Assembly: GCA_012934845.2 (NCBI GenBank)
Contig: WNNJ02000195.1
Coordinates: 1-64,000, forward strand
DNA: 64,000 nucleotides
DNA from: Pomphorhynchus laevis
Lineage: Eukaryota > Acanthocephala > Palaeacanthocephala > Echinorhynchida > Pomphorhynchidae
Reading direction: 5' to 3'
Of this stretch, positions 43,400-53,101 are shown piece after piece. The notes beneath the pieces are model-generated. The model was not told the DNA's origin and made no database searches. It was given only the letters and a program-made list of their open reading frames with translations. The position numbers were made by a program, and so were the translations under genes. Each line of letters opens with the position of its first letter. Position 1 is the first letter of the stretch.

Positions 43400-43900
43400 T
43401 TTTTTATGAGCATATGCCCACAGATATTAAACATGCATTCCCGGCAAGTTTCAATCATTATAAGTATTCAACTGCACAACCAGCATTCATGAGCTGTGCA
43501 ATCCAATATTAATCCGCTTGCTTAGGCTTATAGGTATTAAGGATACCTTCATGAATAAAATTACGATCATATAGTGCTTTTCAACAAAATGTGTTGCTGT
43601 ACCATCTCTACCTACACGGTTAACTTAATATTCGCTCTTCTGCAATTCATGTGTAAATGAACAAGATTGCATGTTTCGCCCATGTATTGCGCTTTTCTAA
43701 TATTACCCCTGCAGAGGTAGATCAAGCTCTTTCAGTTACTGTTAAACTGAATTTTGACTAAATATTTTTTTATTATGGAGCTTTCAAATTCTAATGTATT
43801 GTGCAAATCCTTGCACCATAAAAACATCTCACTTCATTACAGTTACTGTTGAATCCAGAAGTTATTGTTTTGCCATCCAGCTTCTTACTCCACAAATTTC
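43400..43900 (-). pseudogene. Probable PLE GIY-YIG remnant
   Basis: The minus strand reads K-A-Q-Y-M-G-E-T-C-N-L-V-H-L-H-M-N near 43640-43700, followed in other frames by V-G-R-D-G-T-A-T-H-F-V-E-K-H-Y near 43565-43615. This is the order of Penelope nucleases (Q-Y-x-G-E-T, a helix, then H-F-x-E-x-H). Many breaks; the RT part is not visible. Confidence 0.4.
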
Positions 43901-44840
43901 TAACATTTGTGGCTTTTGCCATATACAAATCTAGGATATGGGATAACTGCGGGTAGTTTGTCATCAAATGTCTTCATCGCACATATTATATCACTTTTTA
44001 AACTAAGAAATCCAGAATATCACTCACTAACAAACATATCATCACTATCACAGTTATTGGCCTTTACCCTTATCGTCGACAGATCACATCGATTTAACTT
44101 ACGGCTTGAAATTGTAATTACATGCCTCTTTGTATATCAACTTGAAAATAACTCGTTTGCGGGTCACACAATGCCAATTCGAACATTTCGACAGTTGAGC
44201 ATACTTTCTAAGCTCTCATTCCAAATAAAGGATTTTAGCCTAGTTTAGAGGGAAATCTACTGTTTTGGAAAAATAACAGACACTTGAACAGTTTTGAACT
44301 ATGAAACATGATGAACACTTTATCCACATGTTCATATTGTTTTTAAACAATTGTCTCTTCTGAATTTATAGAAAATTAGTACAAATATAATAGAGTTCAA
44401 AAAATTAATATTGAAAACTGAATCAAAAATTTTTAATTTATATTTTTAAAATGATTAATTTGAGCATTTAATATAATTACTTTATGTAATATAATTAATT
44501 TTTAATATGATTAACAAAACCAGGCAATTTGATTTGTTACGGGGAACTGATATATGTTGCCCATTTCAAAATTAGCTGCAAAGAATTTTTGTAATCACAA
44601 TTTCCAAGATACTTGACCATTGATACATGATAAAAATTTTCACTAATTTTTACCATACAGATAATTTTGGTATTATTCGTAATCTCTAAAATGTTTAAGT
44701 AAATATATTTAGCCTACATTTATTCACCTTTTTAAGCTTTCGTTGTTATGTTTTGTTGAAAGTCTATACAAATTAATTTAGAAAAATTACTTTACAAACA
44801 ATATTAAAATATGAATGTAATATGTTCTTATGTTTTTATT
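43901..44840. other. Intergenic or intronic DNA
   Basis: A non-ATG frame at 43907-44248 has no recognisable domain. The T-rich tract before 44845 is the pyrimidine tract of the next exon. Confidence 0.4.
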
Positions 44841-44844
44841 TTAG

Positions 44845-45492
44845 TGCTTCAAGGAAACATTACACATTAGTCGATATTCGGTCAGGCTTATCAGGCCTGT
44901 TACTGTTGTAAGAAACTGGTGTGTATCGCTAACTGGGAAGTTGTTTATTCATTTATATACCGATCAGAAAGCAAAATGTATACTATGTAGTAAATGTGAG
45001 TCGTTTCTAGGAGTTAATGACTTTTTATCTCACAGTCACGGACTTCGGCAATCTGGAGTGGGTCATGGTGCAGCCATTGATTTTTATTCCGGTAGCAGAC
45101 GTGCGTGGAATATTTTTAATCGAATGCGCACAAAATATGAAAATGATGCCCGAATGAATGTTGCTGCAAAATCAATTGATATGACTGATTTTGGTATGGA
45201 GAATGGACTATTAAAAAATTGTACCCCGAAACGAAACGTGAACATCATAAGTCAAGCATATCAAATGATATGTCAACGTGTATACAATTTACATAGCTTT
45301 CAATTCCTAATGAGATTTTATGACTGTCCTTTTTTAATAATGCCAATAAGCTTTCTCGATTATCTTTTGTCTCTTAGAACTAATCAACTGCAGAATACAC
45401 GAATATTTGCTGTCTACGATTTATGCGAATGGGAGAGGGAAATTAAGCAGTCAATACATACCCGATCGCTTGATGTAGTGTATGCGTGCAAG
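44845..45492 (+). CDS. Exon with c-Ski SMAD4-binding-like domain
   Basis: An open frame follows a T-rich tract and AG acceptor (44843-44844). Residues from about 32 read C-V-S-L-T-G-K-L-F-I-H-L-Y, then A-K-C-I-L-C-S-K-C, then F-L-S-H-S-H. The Cys, Cys, His, His spacing (C-x2-C with H-S-H 18 residues after the second Cys) and the G-x-x-x-x-x-x-Y lead match the zinc-binding SMAD4-interaction domain of Ski/SnoN/SKOR proteins (for example SKOR: A-K-C-I-K-C-S-Y-C then I-F-H-S-H). A W-N-I-F segment follows where family members have W-R-x-x-L. These are nuclear TGF-beta/BMP co-repressors. The DHD domain exon expected upstream is not seen and may lie beyond the LINE insertions. The 3' limit is uncertain: AAG then GTGTAA at 45490-45498 is a possible donor, just before the stop at 45496. 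Confidence 0.55.
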
Positions 45493-45700
45493 GTGTAATA
45501 AGTGGACTTGGACTGACCAAAATTGTAAAATTTGTGTAGATTATCGATTTTATTGAATAATAAAAGATTTTCTTTTTAAACTGTTAGGTTACACTTCTTA
45601 CTGGTGACATTCAATATCTATTATAAAACATGTCATATAATGAATAGGTCCATAAAAATACCGGTTAATAAGAGATGACCAGTAAGATTCGGTAATAATA
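45493..45700. other. Downstream of the Ski-like exon
   Basis: Contains AATAATAAAAGATTTTC at about 45556, a weak polyadenylation-like signal. Nothing else. Confidence 0.3.
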
Positions 45701-46025
45701 GATGACTCTATTAAATCAATTTCATCAACGACGATACACCATTAGCATGTATTTGGTTCAGTTGTTATGCTGAGTTGAGGTATATAACCCGAAAACTGAT
45801 AACATGGCAGTTTCCCCTGATGACCTTCAATTCTTATTCTAATACATCGTATATATCAATACATTATATTACATCATGAATATTACATTAAAACTATATT
45901 ATGCTATTAATCGGTTCATAAGTATTCTGAGTTATAACAATTATTTTTAGGATTCGGATATTTTTATTTTTAAATTTACGGATAGCTCAAAATATGTAGC
46001 CTTAGTTAAGTGATCTGATTCAATA
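45701..46025 (+). repeat. PLE family N solo 3' region (copy g)
   Basis: Module at 45730-45830 (ATTAGCATGTATTT, CCCGAAAACTGATAAC, CCCTGATGACC), then tail and an end motif TTAGTTAAGTGATCTGATTC. The GAAA before the hairpin is lost, while CTGATGA is kept. Confidence 0.6.
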
Positions 46026-46448
46026 ATAAATACTTAGGATATTATAAATACTCAGGAGTTATTCGTGTAATAACTATATGATCTGATTCAAATGATTATT
46101 GATTTATGCTTAATAATCAGGCTTTAAGAAGAATATGAAACGCATAAATACACGATTTAGTGTTTGCTTCAGTTTACTTCTATAATATCGTCAAATATAT
46201 CTGTAAAATATATTTTTATTTTATTACCTTTCGACATTTTTATTCACAAAAGAGAACACATAAATGATAGTTTTATTTCATTTTCAACTAACATTGGATA
46301 TTTTTAGAATAACAAACATTTCAAGTATAAACTGGTGTTTCAATTAATCGGACAGGCCCTATAGCGTTTATTAGAATATTTTTATTTAAAATAGTTGATA
46401 ATGATCCATCATTATTGATAAAAAATTATTAAAGCTGGATCAAAGTAA

Positions 46449-46566
46449 GGAGAAAAAAATTATTTGATATTTCGCTAACTTCTGTTAGCATCTTCAGGAA
46501 ATTACATGTAATTTTCTGAAGATGCTAACAATATAGTTAGCGAAATATCAAATAATTTTTTTCTCC
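46449..46566. repeat. Palindromic PLE end with hammerhead-like motifs
   Basis: A near-perfect palindrome centred on ATTACATGTAAT. In both arms CTGAAGA is followed by one unpaired T, a 6-bp stem (GCTAAC/GTTAGC) and GAAA, at 46516-46545 on plus and 46497-46470 on minus. The loops differ (AATATA versus AGAA), so the arms have begun to diverge. No coding part of this PLE lies next to it. Confidence 0.7.
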
Positions 46567-46649
46567 TTTATTTGATTCAGCTCCATAATTCTTTAGAATA
46601 TTTTTTAACTAAAAACACATTCACATTTTTCCTTGTTTGGGCAGTAAAA

Positions 46650-46870
46650 GACGTTAGAGGAAATACACCAATGGAATGCATTTGGCACATCTGCTATGCT
46701 GGGTCGAGAATAATGAGCCAACAGCTAATAACATATCAGTTCCTCCTGGTAACATTTATTTTTCTGATACATCGTATACTGTTTAAGGATTATAAAAATT
46801 CTTTTTAAGATTAAGATACATTTCCATTTTTAAATTTACGTATAATACAAAAAGATCTGATTTTTAATAT
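46650..46870 (+). repeat. PLE family N solo 3' region (copy h)
   Basis: Module at 46654-46756: GAGGAAATACACC, CTGCTATGCTGGGTCGAGAA and TTCCTCCTGGTAAC. The CTGATGA box is mutated to CTGGTAA. Part of the tail follows. Confidence 0.6.
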
Positions 46871-46899
46871 GCTGTTTCCTAGATTGTGTCTGCAAGTTC

Positions 46900-48330
46900 A
46901 ATACTGGTCATATGTATATCAATTGTAATCTTTTGTTTAAAAACACTATATGCATTCAGAAGATACGATGATTCTTCTGTGTCAAGACTAGGTTCTTCAA
47001 CCTCAACTATTATCGGTAGTCATAGCGGATAAGGATCAATTGAGTTATGTAGCACCAACAACGAATTCGTCAGTTTCTAGTGGTATTTATTTATTCCCTC
47101 AGTTGTTGAGTCCAATGTTATGCCTAATTTATCCAATACTAAAAATCCAATTGGATCCGTTCTTAAGTGCACATCATTAGTATGTAGGCAAAGGGCTCAA
47201 CATTGGCGTCCGGCATAGTAAACGCCCATTCAATCTTATGTTCATCAGTGTTTGAATCAATTTCTAAGAGCGCATTTACCGCATATTAGAAATCTTGCGC
47301 CTGATATGTGGCAGGATTACTAAAACCTACACATAATTCAGGTTTATGCATCTGGTTTATATGACATGCTATTGACAAGACAGTAGCCAGCTGTAATAAC
47401 TGGGCTACTGGTCAATCTGTTAGAATAGATATACTTACATGCCGTTGATTGAGAATCTTGAATAAAAGTTAAAACTTTTTCTCGTATTATTCATTACCTG
47501 TATTTCGCTGCCAGTTGAAAAGACATCACGTGTGATAAAGTATTTACAGTAACGACACGGCAGACACGTAGTTACTGGAAAATTAGCTGTGATGTCTAGG
47601 AGAGAAGAAACAAGCAAAAATTTGGGAGAACATCACCAGCGACTTGGTAAATCGGCAGGGTTTTCATTAGTAGGTATCAATTGTATAGGAATACCATATA
47701 TTTATTGTAAGAATAGATTCCCCATAGGAACCGTATTCGCCCTCCATTTGAGTACAGAAAAATACACATATTTGATATCGGTATGTGAAATAGCGTCTAG
47801 GTATAGTTGATGACCACACCAGGTGGCTGATAATTATGCCTCAAAGATGGGAATTTTATATGCCAAGGCATATGTGCGGCATTCTCCTCCGGTCCTACAA
47901 TTCCAATTTGTGATTGTGTTGCATCCACGAAGACATGTTCATGGGATACCTTCGTATGTCTGGGTAGCGCCATAGGCTCTTTATCTATGAGTCATTCAAG
48001 GAACCAGGATTTGCAAGGATCATCCTAGTACAAGAATTTATGTACTGTGGAGCAACAGACAGATAGTAGTTTATCAGACCTCTCAGACGCATCCCCTGGC
48101 GACTAGTGATCGGAGAGTTCAGAATCCTGAGATACGTTATAGCATCGCAAAACACGATAGCACATCAGACGTGATCTATACCCCAGATTTAGACCATTGA
48201 CCTCTTAGAAACGTAATATTTCTGGGTAGTCTAAGGATGCACTTCTCTTGATTAAGAGAGAAAGCTTTCCGACTTTACAGAGCTCAAGAAGCTTATGAAT
48301 TGCTAATGCTAATGTTGTCTGAGAGTCATG
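46900..48330 (-). pseudogene. Fossil retroelement with RNase H-like region
   Basis: Scattered minus-strand coding remains include V-D-A-T-Q-S-Q-I-G-I-V near 47920, an RNase H entry-like motif, and N-E-N-P-A-D-L-P-S-R near 47640, the type of motif seen near the end of RNase H in LTR retrotransposons and reverse-transcribing viruses. Further coding-like sequence runs on to about 47150. Family cannot be fixed by eye. No terminal repeats were found. It is old and broken in many places. Confidence 0.4.
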
Positions 48331-49019
48331 TGATAAGATTACTTTTTAAACAAACTGACTATTCAACTAACTGGACAGACCCTATAGCTTTTATTATGAT
48401 ATTTTTTTAACTAAAACACGTTCACATTATTCTTTCTGTGGATAGTAAAATTTGAAAAATCAGTAAAAATAATACAACAGTAGATACTTAATTTTACGTG
48501 ATTAAGACAATGTTTTAGCAATAAAATGAATGTCTGTCAAAATATTAAAAGACATTTATAGCGGCTTTGTTAATTTTATTTGAAGTAATTTATTTCAATT
48601 TAACAAAAAATGTGTATTTTAGTTCCTATCATATATAACGCAGATGAAACATTTCAAAGAACCTATAAATATTTTTTATACTTTTGATGTATACATAACA
48701 ATTACTACCGTCATGGATTATACATTTGTTATTCAATTATTAAAATCCATTATACTCTTTCGATTGTAGAAACTACAATATAGGATAAGTGCGGATAGCA
48801 TGTGAATTACTGTGTATCCAAGTAGATTTATGTTAAGTTCTTTTTCGTTTGCGTGTTTACAGGCGGTTTTCGCCTTTGTTTTTTTTGTTAAAATCACTTA
48901 TTTATAATCTGGAATAATCACTTAATCTTCGAATATTATCTGTAAATACAAAGAAAATTATTTTTTAATAGAATTATTATTATAAAAAATAAAGTGTCTG
49001 AAAAATAACAACCAATACA
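48331..49019. other. AT-rich intergenic DNA
   Basis: A stretch near 48355-48425 (CTAACTGGACAGACCCTATA and onward) repeats 46340-46400 in slightly different form. No gene. Confidence 0.4.
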
Positions 49020-49490
49020 AATAATAACAGTGCCACAAGAAGTTGGTGAAAGCCCTGAAAAATTTATCCTAGTCTTCACGGGTGACTTGGCGATTACGTG
49101 CAGAGCGCAACGCTCGGAGGCATCTAGAAACCATCCTCGCCAGCCTGATCCCGATCTTCGAGCGCAACCTGTTCAGCTCAATTCCGTAGCTAGACACGAT
49201 TTTCTTCGCTGTTATTAATAAGGCAATCCTATGGACGAAGATAGTACATTATTTTCCTTCGCCTCCAGAGCAAGAGAATATGGCAGGAACGAAAGAGGCC
49301 CGTTCGACTTGAGTAAAACGCTTAATGTATTTCCTCCTCTTTCGTAACTCGTGGTATTCACAGCTGGCATTCGGTTCCTTCAAGAGATTAGACGGAGCGT
49401 GTAAATTGTATACACAAATGTCAACGAATGTTAGCTCCGTCCTATCTCCGAAAAGACCCAAGCATGCTATATCTAAACGAGCCTCTCTTT
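49020..49490. other. GC-richer island of unknown origin
   Basis: About 470 bp with clearly higher GC than its surroundings. Short frames on both strands look protein-like (for example A-E-R-N-A-R-R-H-L-E-T-I-L-A-S-L on plus) but none exceeds 70 codons and no domain is recognised. Possibly a decayed gene, a foreign insertion or an exon. Confidence 0.35.
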
Positions 49491-49589
49491 TGTAAGAAAA
49501 TTAATAAAAATAATAATAAGTATATAAACTAATCACAACCTACTTGGCAACAAGTATAATGGCATTAATCAATGAAAATCACCATTTTT

Positions 49590-50170
49590 AAATGGTGATT
49601 TAAAAATGACGGGAATCGTAATTTTCACTTTGACGGGAATCGGATATCCTTTTTTGCCGTTAACGAATCTAACATTGGCGATTTTGAAGTCATTTTCCAA
49701 TGAGGTGATGTCCTCACTTAACAGGAATATTGGAGTGTTATTGATTTTAATCGACGCCTGTATCGGCTTGAAGATAACACCTTGATTAAGGTAATTCTTA
49801 TTGAAGAAAGTTATATATGCTTTGGCGAGGTCATCAGCTAAAAATATGTTTTAATCTCAGTTTCGAAATACTTTACAGAGTTAAATAGGATTCTGTTCTT
49901 ATATTGCAAAGCAAATTTCCGCAGAAAAAATATTAAATAAGTTACTCCTTTCCATAAGAGCGAGCAACTTTATGATAACCAGATTCTCCATTTTGGGAAC
50001 TGGGGAAAAATTAATGATTTATTAAAGTAAAAAACACAAATTCATATATATTTTCGTTTTTTTTCTGACTTTTTCGACCCCATCCAAGTATGGAGCCCCA
50101 ATCGAGTTTCCTTTCTTTTTTCTTTCTTTTTGCAGGTTTCGATTGAGATTTCGTTGGTTGGATGTCGAGG
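49590..50170 (-). pseudogene. LINE ORF1 N-terminal fragment (third lineage)
   Basis: On the minus strand, P-V-P-K-M-E-N-L-V-I-I-K-L (near 49990) and Q-G-V-I-F-K-P-I-Q-A-S-I-K-I-N-N-T-P (near 49750) align with the front of family A ORF1 (P-I-P-K-x-K-N-L and K-P-I-Q-T-S-V-K-I-T-N-F-P). The level of difference suggests a related but separate LINE. A basic segment (K-P-A-K-R-K-K-K-E-R-N near 50125) lies upstream. ORF2 is absent. The fragment abuts the 3' end of LINE B. Confidence 0.5.
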
Positions 50171-50483
50171 ATAAGAATTTTAAACAAAAATTAAAAATGA
50201 TAAACTGCTAAAATTCAATTCTAAAAAATAAAAATTCAAAATCGTCATAAAAAACAAAATTTGGATAAAATTGATATTACCAATAAAATAAAAAATATTT
50301 TGTAACAAAATATTTTTTGTCATTTAAACAATGACAAAAAAATGAAGATATAATACATTTAATTATACTTTTCTTAATTTCTCTGACAAACACTTGTAGG
50401 CAAGCGCACTATAAAATTAATATATACATCTAATTTTAGAAAAATAATCAAACAAATTTCAAACAAGATAAACAAAAACTTAT

Positions 50484-51404
50484 TCAAAACATTTGATTTT
50501 CAAATTGTAAAATAAAACATTTTTTAATTAATTTATTTTTAATTTCAATTTCATTCATAAAAAATTTATTTATTAAAATTAATAATCGTTTAAAAAATAG
50601 ATATCGTTGTTCTAAAGGGCGATTGTTTGAGTAGAAGTACAATCCGCTCAATACAAACGCATTGAGCACAATTACACATCTACCCAAACCGGCATTTAAT
50701 CGTCTCGCTCTTTCAAACAAACGTAGCCCTTTTCTAACTAATTTGAAACACCTGGCCATATCTGACCTAGGATGCAAACGTGGTTCGAAAACGGATCCCA
50801 GAATGCGCACCCGACGCTTTTGATTCCCTGGAAGAGAATCGAGGAGACGAGTGTGCCTTCCAGGACGCCGAAATCTGTAATGAACAAAATTGCTCTTCGC
50901 TGGGTTTAAAGACAAGCCAAACTTCGCTAAGCGATGAGCAACAACGTCCATTACAGACTTCATTCGCCCTTCAAACCTTGCATCCGACAGAGTATTTCTC
51001 TTAAATGCGATCGAGATGTCGTCCGCATAAATGATGGCGTGGGTGTTCCTATCCAAAAGACCCTCCAGAACTCCCCTCGTCACTATCATATAAATGATAG
51101 GAGACAGAGGTGAGCCCTGGGGAAGTCCTTTGTTGAGATGATAGTACTTACCCCCGTCATCATCCAAGTAGAAAGTTCTTGCTTTTAATATACCCAGGAC
51201 ACGATGCAACAAATTACTCGGTATACCATCACTGGTTAACGTTGTAACTATTGCATCATGCCCCAAGTTGTCGAAGGCCGCCGACACATCCAGCGAATAG
51301 AGGACTGCAGGTCGTCTATCGCTGGTGAGAAAACTCTGCATGGACCTTACTGCCTTAACAGTTCCCCTTCCTCTACGAAACCCGTGAATGTGGTCTCCCA
51401 ACAT
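50484..51404 (-). CDS. LINE B ORF2, reverse transcriptase part
   Basis: This 306-codon frame has motif A L-D-V-S-A-A-F-D-N at residues 38-46, motif B G-L-P-Q-G-S-P-L-S-P at 93-102 and I-Y-A-D-D-I at 125-130, then the thumb and N-R-P-L-E-Q-R. All catalytic Asp are present. A frameshift near 51380 separates it from the upstream frame: the upstream frame ends in E-E-G-E-L-L while this frame carries the matching H-G-F-R-R-G-R-G-T. After about residue 275 the sequence becomes Lys/Ile/Asn-rich, probably the natural end or eroded 3' sequence. There is no RNase H domain. Confidence 0.8.
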   Translation of the reverse strand: MLGDHIHGFRRGRGTVKAVRSMQSFLTSDRRPAVLYSLDVSAAFDNLGHDAIVTTLTSDGIPSNLLHRVLGILKARTFYLDDDGGKYYHLNKGLPQGSPLSPIIYMIVTRGVLEGLLDRNTHAIIYADDISIAFKRNTLSDARFEGRMKSVMDVVAHRLAKFGLSLNPAKSNFVHYRFRRPGRHTRLLDSLPGNQKRRVRILGSVFEPRLHPRSDMARCFKLVRKGLRLFERARRLNAGLGRCVIVLNAFVLSGLYFYSNNRPLEQRYLFFKRLLILINKFFMNEIEIKNKLIKKCFILQFENQMF

Positions 51405-53101
51405 ATCACGATCTTCGTAGAATGGGAAAGGATCCTAGCAAGAGCTCTCTCATACACCATAACAATATTATTAGATATTGTTATGGGTCTTGTGTCTTTA
51501 GCATTCGACACCCATCTTCCCTTCGCAAGGAACACCACTTTTCCGACCGCAATATCACACCAAGATGCTAAAGGTACCCCTAGCATCTTGGCAGCAATAT
51601 CCGTCCGAACCCTATCGACGATCAATTTGATCGCAGCAGCACATGCCGAAGCCCCGTTAGACGAAGTCTTTGGCACGACTGGCCACGCACTCAAAATGTC
51701 CTCGATAGTGATGCCCTCTTGCGAATTGTCAATGGTCGAAAACAAGAGTTCCATACGGATCTTCATCATTTTCCTCTCTGTCCATCCTTCAGCATTGGCT
51801 AGGTGTTTCATTTTCATTTCATGAAGTACATTCCCAAAACCCTTAGAGGATATCCACTTAGAAGCCGCTGCCCTCCAAGAACGAAAGGTGGTTCGCCTAA
51901 TGGTTTGCCACCATTCCTTTGAAAAATTCTTGTAAGACAGCAACTTTTTAGCGTCTACCCTCTGCTCCAACTCTTGAATATCATTCTTGAGCAGAGCCAT
52001 TTGAGCGATTCTCTGAGACGAAGGATTCGTATCCGTTCGTAGACCCCAGAGAATACGTTTCAAATGAAGAGCTTTAGGAGTGTACTTGAAGTTGGGCGGT
52101 CGTTTAGTAGTTAAAAATTTATTTGCATTACTAAAAATTTCATTATTTAAAATTAATAGAGAATTTGATTCTTTTAATTTATTTGTAAAATTTGTCAAAA
52201 ACGTCTCATCTAAAATATTCAAACAATCGAAAAAATTAAAATTATTATTTATTATAAAATTATTATTGCAAATACTAAAATTTATTATTTCATTAAAAGT
52301 ATTTTTTAAAATAGTACAAAAAATATCTTTATTATTTAAATTTATCATTACTTCGCTTATTGATCTATTAAAAGCTTGTATACCGGCCCGTGTCGGTTGG
52401 AATCTTATCTTGAAAACTAGTTCCTCCTTCCACGACCAATATACAAGCTTATGCCCATCATTAAAAGTATCTGGCAGCAAATTCTGCTGCCATTTAATTT
52501 TAAAATTTGTATTTTTGTTTTGCATAGCAAAATCTAACGTGGAGCAATAACCATTGCGACGACGGATAAATATCCCTTCCGGGGGACATATGACTTCCCA
52601 TGCTGGAGCGATCATGCTGCCCACCCGAGACCCACCGTCGTCGTTGAAATCTCCAATTAAAAATTGACCACCCAAATTGAAGATCTTCAACAGCATTGAT
52701 CGAATCTCTCTCCTCCCCTTTTTCGAACTCCAGGCCCCCGGCTTGATGTAACAATTTGCTACATAAACTGGGCGTCTAGAGATGAAAAACCGGAGGAGCT
52801 GGAATGAACCTACTTCGCTAGTGCCATGCGATAGTAAAGATGCGCAAAAACGCTTCTTTACCACCGACACTAGGAAGAGTTCCATCCTGAGACCTTCTGC
52901 TGACACAAATGTGTCGCAGTCGTCGATCTTGCTGCTAAAAATCCTCAATTGATCGGGTGATCTTGCTTCCTGCAAGAGAAGCACATCTGCCGGTATGAGA
53001 CTGAAATACTGTATCAGGTTCTTAACAGAACCTATATTCCAACTCATTAGGCAGATGTCTTCAAGCGAAGAATACTCAATTCTTCGTTTTTTTTCTTGCA
53101 T
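51347..53101 (-). CDS. LINE B ORF2, endonuclease and linker
   Basis: The 584-codon frame starts with an ATG that overlaps the end of ORF1, a usual arrangement in this superfamily and compatible with reinitiation or frameshifting. M-S-W-N-I-G-S (about residues 18-24), L-L-L-Q-E-A-R with the catalytic Glu (about 42-48), L-I-G-D-F-N-D-D (about 150), S-T-L-D-F-A and N-D-G-H-K-L-V-Y-W define an APE-type endonuclease with its Asp-His end. A very AT-rich, Asn/Ile/Phe-rich segment (coded by about 52080-52350) follows, then a linker with W-W-Q-T-I-R-R and the start of the RT (T-R-P-I-T-I-S-N). The frame is lost at the shift described for the RT part. Confidence 0.8.
   Translation of the reverse strand: MQEKKRRIEYSSLEDICLMSWNIGSVKNLIQYFSLIPADVLLLQEARSPDQLRIFSSKIDDCDTFVSAEGLRMELFLVSVVKKRFCASLLSHGTSEVGSFQLLRFFISRRPVYVANCYIKPGAWSSKKGRREIRSMLLKIFNLGGQFLIGDFNDDGGSRVGSMIAPAWEVICPPEGIFIRRRNGYCSTLDFAMQNKNTNFKIKWQQNLLPDTFNDGHKLVYWSWKEELVFKIRFQPTRAGIQAFNRSISEVMINLNNKDIFCTILKNTFNEIINFSICNNNFIINNNFNFFDCLNILDETFLTNFTNKLKESNSLLILNNEIFSNANKFLTTKRPPNFKYTPKALHLKRILWGLRTDTNPSSQRIAQMALLKNDIQELEQRVDAKKLLSYKNFSKEWWQTIRRTTFRSWRAAASKWISSKGFGNVLHEMKMKHLANAEGWTERKMMKIRMELLFSTIDNSQEGITIEDILSAWPVVPKTSSNGASACAAAIKLIVDRVRTDIAAKMLGVPLASWCDIAVGKVVFLAKGRWVSNAKDTRPITISNNIVMVYERALARILSHSTKIVICWETTFTGFVEEGELLRQ

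Noticed and set aside
43907-44248. 113-codon plus-strand frame
   Set aside because: It begins with GTG, overlaps the flank of a PLE remnant and resembles no domain.
50780-51824. Plus-strand frames opposite the LINE B reverse transcriptase
   Set aside because: Antisense shadows; the minus strand carries all RT motifs.
52080-52550. 156-codon plus-strand frame opposite LINE B ORF2
   Set aside because: Shadow of the AT-rich block of ORF2, which explains the sequence fully.
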